Positions 61,029 to 64,000 of a DNA stretch of 64,000 bases are shown one piece after another; the first letter of the stretch is position 1, and each line of letters opens with the position of its first letter. The stretch spans positions 2,232,001 to 2,296,000 of the forward strand of contig NZ_CP070353.1 of assembly GCF_016919405.1 (NCBI RefSeq), written 5' to 3'. The position numbers were made by a program, and so were the translations under genes. Origin of the DNA: Ensifer sp. PDNC004 (lineage in GTDB: Bacteria; Pseudomonadota; Alphaproteobacteria; Rhizobiales; Rhizobiaceae). Below the pieces are notes generated by a model, which was not told the DNA's origin, made no database searches, and saw only the letters and a list, made by a program, of their open reading frames with translations.

Positions 61029-61469
61029 TCAAGCGCCTTCGGGGTGCTTGGGCTTGAAAGCGGTTTCCCACGCCCCGCCAGTATCCGCAAGCTGCGTTTC
61101 GATGCATTCGACGTCAAGCGCGATCGAGGCGTCGCCAGCCAGAACCAGCTCCAGCGTGCCTTCCGGCCCCTCGCCCTCCACCGTGAACTTCAGCGTCAGC
61201 AGATCGAGCACCGCTTCGCTGTCGCGCCGGTCGAAGCCGACGGAACGCACCGCATTCACCCGCTTGAAGAGGAGCAGCGCCCGCCGGCGCTCGAAGGAGC
61301 GGCGCTTGCCATCGGCCGTTTCCCAGACGAAGCGGTTGACGATGAGCGAAAACTGCTTGCGGCGCGCGTCGTATTCCAGGCCCGAAACCTTGAACACGGC
61401 ATCCTGGACGTGGGCGGAGACGACAGCGAGATCCTCCTCGTCAAGCGCCAGCAGCTTCAATCCGGTCAT
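61029..61469 (-). CDS. DUF2948 family protein
   Basis: 146 residues from MTGLKLLALDEEDLAVV; this ATG is 9 nt after AAAGGA. ATGs at 61478 and farther upstream are alternatives. Motifs HVQDAVFKVSGLEYDARRKQFSLIVNRFVWE and RRRALLLFKRVNAVRSVGFDR are those of the DUF2948 family found beside hisD and murA in alphaproteobacteria. Function is unknown. It lies about 55 nt upstream of hisD. Confidence 0.87.
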   Translation of the reverse strand: MTGLKLLALDEEDLAVVSAHVQDAVFKVSGLEYDARRKQFSLIVNRFVWETADGKRRSFERRRALLLFKRVNAVRSVGFDRRDSEAVLDLLTLKFTVEGEGPEGTLELVLAGDASIALDVECIETQLADTGGAWETAFKPKHPEGA

Positions 61470-61575
61470 GCCATCCATTCCTTTCGTTTCGCCGCACATC
61501 TTGCCGTGCCACAATTGAAATGGACATAGGATGTTGCGCCTGAAACCGCAACGGTATCAGGCGCAACCGAAGAAA

Positions 61576-62868
61576 TCAGTCGCTGACGCGCTCCACGTGC
61601 GCGCCGCAACGGGTGAGCTTCTCTTCGAGCCGTTCGAAGCCGCGGTCGAGGTGGTAGACGCGCGAGACCATGGTTTCGCCTTCGGCGGCAAGGCCGGCGA
61701 TGACGAGCGAGACCGAGGCGCGAAGGTCGGTCGCCATAACAGGCGCACCCTTCAGGCGGCTGACACCCTCGATCTTGGCCGTCTGGCCCGAGAGCGAGAT
61801 CTTCGCGCCAAGGCGGGCGAGCTCCTGCACGTGCATGAAGCGGTTCTCGAAGATCGTCTCGGTGATGTGCGAGGTGCCCTTCGCCATCGTCATCAGGCCC
61901 ATGAACTGCGCCTGCAGGTCGGTCGGGAAGCCGGGGAAGGGATCGGTGACGATATCCACCGGCTTGATGCCGGCGCCATTGCGCACGATGCGGATGCCGC
62001 TGTTGGTCTCGGTGATCTCGGCGCCAGCGCGGCGGATCGCTTCGAGAGCCGTGTCGAGCAGGGCCATGTCGGTGTCTTCGAGGATGACGTCGCCGCCGGT
62101 CATGGCAACGGCCATGGCATAGGTGCCGGTCTCGATGCGATCCGGCAAGACGCGGTGGCGCGCGCCGGAAAGCGAACGTACGCCTTCAATCGTGATCGTC
62201 GGCGTGCCCTGGCCGGTGACCTTGGCGCCCATGGCGTTGAGGCAGTTGGCGAGATCGACGACCTCGGGCTCGCGGGCGGCGTTGCCGAGCACCGTGGTGC
62301 CGTTGGCAAGGGTCGCAGCCATCATCAGAACGTGGGTGGCGCCGACCGACACTTTCGGGAAGGTGTAACGCGCGCCGATCAAGCCGCCGGCGGGCGCCGT
62401 CGCGTTGACGTAGCCGCCATCGATCTCGATGTTGGCGGAAAGCGCCTTGAGGCCCTCGATGAAAAGATCGACCGGACGCGTGCCGATGGCGCAGCCGCCC
62501 GGTAGCGAAACCCGCGCCTTGCCTTCACGGGCGAGCAGCGGGCCGATGACCCAGAAGCTGGCACGCATCTTCGAAACCAGCTCGTAAGGGGCGGTCGTAT
62601 CGACGATGTTGCGGCAGGTGAAGTGGATGGTGCGGGCGTAGCTCTCGCCCTGGCGCTCGCGGCGGCCGTTGACGGAGATATCCGCGCCATGATTGCCGAG
62701 GATGCGGATCAGCTGCTCGACGTCGGCCAGATGCGGCACGTTTTCGAGCGTCAGCGTGTCGTCGGTCAGAAGCGACGCAATCATCAGCGGCAGGGCCGCA
62801 TTCTTGGCGCCCGAAATCGGGATGACGCCATTGAGCTTGTTGCCGCCTACAATCCTGATGCGATCCAT
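61576..62868 (-). CDS. murA: UDP-N-acetylglucosamine 1-carboxyvinyltransferase MurA
   Basis: 430 residues from [14 protein letters not shown]; the open frame upstream is not part of the family. [46 protein letters not shown] with the active-site Cys, and the closing [20 protein letters not shown] are typical. It catalyses the first committed step of peptidoglycan synthesis; the Cys is the fosfomycin target. Length is normal. Confidence 0.97.
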   Translation of the reverse strand: MDRIRIVGGNKLNGVIPISGAKNAALPLMIASLLTDDTLTLENVPHLADVEQLIRILGNHGADISVNGRRERQGESYARTIHFTCRNIVDTTAPYELVSKMRASFWVIGPLLAREGKARVSLPGGCAIGTRPVDLFIEGLKALSANIEIDGGYVNATAPAGGLIGARYTFPKVSVGATHVLMMAATLANGTTVLGNAAREPEVVDLANCLNAMGAKVTGQGTPTITIEGVRSLSGARHRVLPDRIETGTYAMAVAMTGGDVILEDTDMALLDTALEAIRRAGAEITETNSGIRIVRNGAGIKPVDIVTDPFPGFPTDLQAQFMGLMTMAKGTSHITETIFENRFMHVQELARLGAKISLSGQTAKIEGVSRLKGAPVMATDLRASVSLVIAGLAAEGETMVSRVYHLDRGFERLEEKLTRCGAHVERVSD

Positions 62869-63130
62869 GAGGCCTCTCGAACGGGCTTGGCCCGCCTTTC
62901 CAAAATAATCCGATGTTGTCTGAAGGCGCCTCTTTAGTGGAGACGCCGCGAAATTAGAAGTACCTTGAACGCCGCGCATCCGTTCAGACGCCTGGCGCTG
63001 TAATATTTAGGTCGCTGCACAGCTTTCCCCCGCGATCGGTCCCGATTTACGGACCTGTGCATTCGTACGGCCGATGGCCATGCCGCCGGCAAATTGAAAA
63101 CGAAGCGGCGGATACCGCTTCCCGCCCGTA

Positions 63131-63376
63131 CTAATCTTGGGATTCGTCCGTTTTTGCGGCAGGAAGACCGCTGACTTCATCAGCAGCGCCGGATCGGCGC
63201 GCCCGCATCTGCTGCTTGCGGCGCATGAGGTTGTCGCGCAAGTTCCTGGCAAGGCGCGCCTTTTTCAGGTCCGCCTCGGTCGTATCCTTTATCTTTTTCT
63301 GGCGCACCTTGCCGTCCGCCTGCCGCTCGTCAGGCGTGGACACGGCCTTGCCGCTTTCTTCGTCGTCTGTTTGCAT
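63131..63376 (-). CDS. Small conserved charged protein
   Basis: 81 residues from MQTDDEESGK; ATGs at 63382 and 63394 are alternatives. It is very rich in Lys, Arg, Asp and Glu, with a helical basic core (KIKDTTEADLKKARLARNLR, DNLMRRKQQMRARR). No membrane or signal segment is visible. It resembles small conserved rhizobial proteins upstream of murA. Function is unknown. Confidence 0.65.
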   Translation of the reverse strand: MQTDDEESGKAVSTPDERQADGKVRQKKIKDTTEADLKKARLARNLRDNLMRRKQQMRARRSGAADEVSGLPAAKTDESQD

Positions 63377-63533
63377 GCCCATGCCATAGCGCAAAACCAG
63401 GGTCTTCGGAAGCGCCAGCGACTTTTCTCACAGCTCTTCACGAAAAACTTCGAAAACCTGCTTGCACTCCCCGCTCAGCTATGGCAATAGCCCCCTCGCT
63501 TGATGCGGCTGACACACGAACCGGCCGCCAGAT

Positions 63534-63608
63534 GCTGCTATAGCTCAGGGGTAGAGCACTCCCTTGGTAAGGGAGAGGCCGAGAGTTCAAATCTCTCTAG
63601 CAGCACCA
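63534..63608 (+). tRNA. tRNA-Thr (GGT)
   Basis: 75 nt with encoded CCA. The acceptor GCTGCTA/TAGCAGC is perfect. The anticodon stem CTCCC/GGGAG closes the loop TTGGTAA with anticodon GGT, and the T arm is AGAGTTCAAATCTCT. A tRNA-Thr decoding ACC and ACU. Confidence 0.97.
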
Positions 63609-63933
63609 GTTTTCTCTCAAGAGATACAATCGGTTATTCGCGTGCGAAGCGCTTCGCAATGCTCCGTCGGTTGCCATCTGCAAGCCGCCTCATCCGAACA
63701 TTTGACCGCATCATCCGTGGCGGGTCAGTAGCTCACGCCTTACCCTTTTCGGTCCACCGACAGCCGTTCACCTGGTACGTCCTCTGCGCTACACTTCGAT
63801 TCGGGCGCGCCCACGCCTCCCCCCTCCTATCGGGAAAGCAGATTTCATGCGGGGCCATCCATCATCGAACCGACTGTTCGAGCATTGCGCATAAGGAGGG
63901 ATTGCGAAGGTTGCTCGCATCAGGAGGTTACGG
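63609..63933. other. Intergenic region after tRNA-Thr
   Basis: 325 nt in which I see no supported gene, strong hairpin or att-like copy of the tRNA end. An open frame spanning the tRNA and this region is not credible, because it crosses the tRNA. Confidence 0.4.
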
Positions 63934-64000
63934 ATGAAACTGACTGCGCCGATCTACCATCTGAAACGCAAGGCGAAACGCCTATGCCGCGGCGAAGCCA
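63934..64000 (+). CDS. Start of a conserved hypothetical gene (continues beyond window)
   Basis: ATG at 63934 with AGGAGG 6 nt upstream, a strong ribosome-binding site. The 22 visible residues begin MKLTAPIYHLKRKAKRLCRG, a start found in conserved rhizobial hypothetical proteins. Too little is present to assign a function. Confidence 0.7.
   Translation, partial: MKLTAPIYHLKRKAKRLCRGEA

Noticed and set aside
63500..63937. Open frame of 145 codons spanning tRNA-Thr
   Set aside because: It reads through the complete tRNA gene and has no recognisable domain; the following ATG at 63934 with a strong ribosome-binding site is the real gene start.

Overview
The window reads as the chromosome of a Sinorhizobium/Ensifer-like alphaproteobacterium (Rhizobiaceae). 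The motility and chemotaxis gene order, including visN/visR, cheT, cheS and a soluble icpA-type transducer, the rhaRSTPQUK/rhaDI rhamnose locus beside it, and a RIME1-like intergenic repeat are all typical of this group. Most core genes are GC-rich and tightly packed.

Layout. (1) 1-17.8 kb: flagellar switch and export genes on the plus strand (3' end of motA, fliM, fliN, fliG, flhB, an unnamed gene). Facing them on the minus strand are the LuxR-type regulators visN-visR, then fliF, and the chemotaxis operon icpA-cheS-cheY1-cheA-cheW-cheR-cheB-cheY2-cheD-cheT. (2) 18.2-29.4 kb: a complete L-rhamnose catabolic locus. It holds a DeoR-type repressor, an ABC importer, mutarotase and kinase on the minus strand, and the divergent rhaD-rhaI genes on the plus strand. 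A 200-bp control region between rhaR and rhaD carries an inverted pair of candidate operators. (3) 29.5-36.5 kb: small stress or hypothetical genes, an editing-type deacylase, a family 2 glycosyltransferase, a large stand-alone flagellin and an acyltransferase. (4) 36.7-38.7 kb: a broken tctA transporter gene (frameshifted and 5'-truncated) abutting a decayed tyrosine integrase whose nucleophilic Tyr reads His. (5) 38.8-56.9 kb: an integrated element of about 18 kb bounded by a perfect 49-bp repeat of the 3' end of tRNA-Phe. (6) 56.8-64 kb: tRNA-Phe, yacG, maf, infA, a low-molecular-weight phosphatase-like gene, a UPF0262 gene, hisD, a DUF2948 gene, murA, a small conserved gene, tRNA-Thr and the start of one more gene.

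The integrated element is the most unusual part. It encodes an HK97-type portal, prohead protease, capsid, connectors, HNH nuclease, both terminase subunits, a tail tube, a tape measure and two tail proteins, plus a winged-helix protein whose gene contains two ordered repeat arrays (3 x 23 bp and 3 x 13 bp) resembling an origin. It also has a divergent pair of related ribbon-helix-helix regulators around shared operator motifs, two small helix-turn-helix proteins and an integrase. I see no lysis genes, no DNA polymerase or helicase and no receptor-binding tail fibre. The terminase genes sit after the head-tail connectors instead of before the portal. This fits a very compact or defective siphovirus-like prophage, or a capsid-encoding satellite; the sequence alone does not decide which.

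How the genes work together: VisN/VisR sit at the top of the rhizobial motility cascade. FliF/FliM/FliN/FliG/MotA form the rotor and stator, FlhB the export gate, and the che operon the sensory pathway to the motor. In the rhamnose locus RhaSTPQ imports the sugar, RhaU interconverts anomers, and RhaI, RhaK and RhaD convert it to central intermediates. The decayed integrase and the intact one lie at equivalent distances from copies of the same tRNA-Phe att site, which suggests repeated island integration here; an earlier element probably removed the neighbours and 5' end of tctA.
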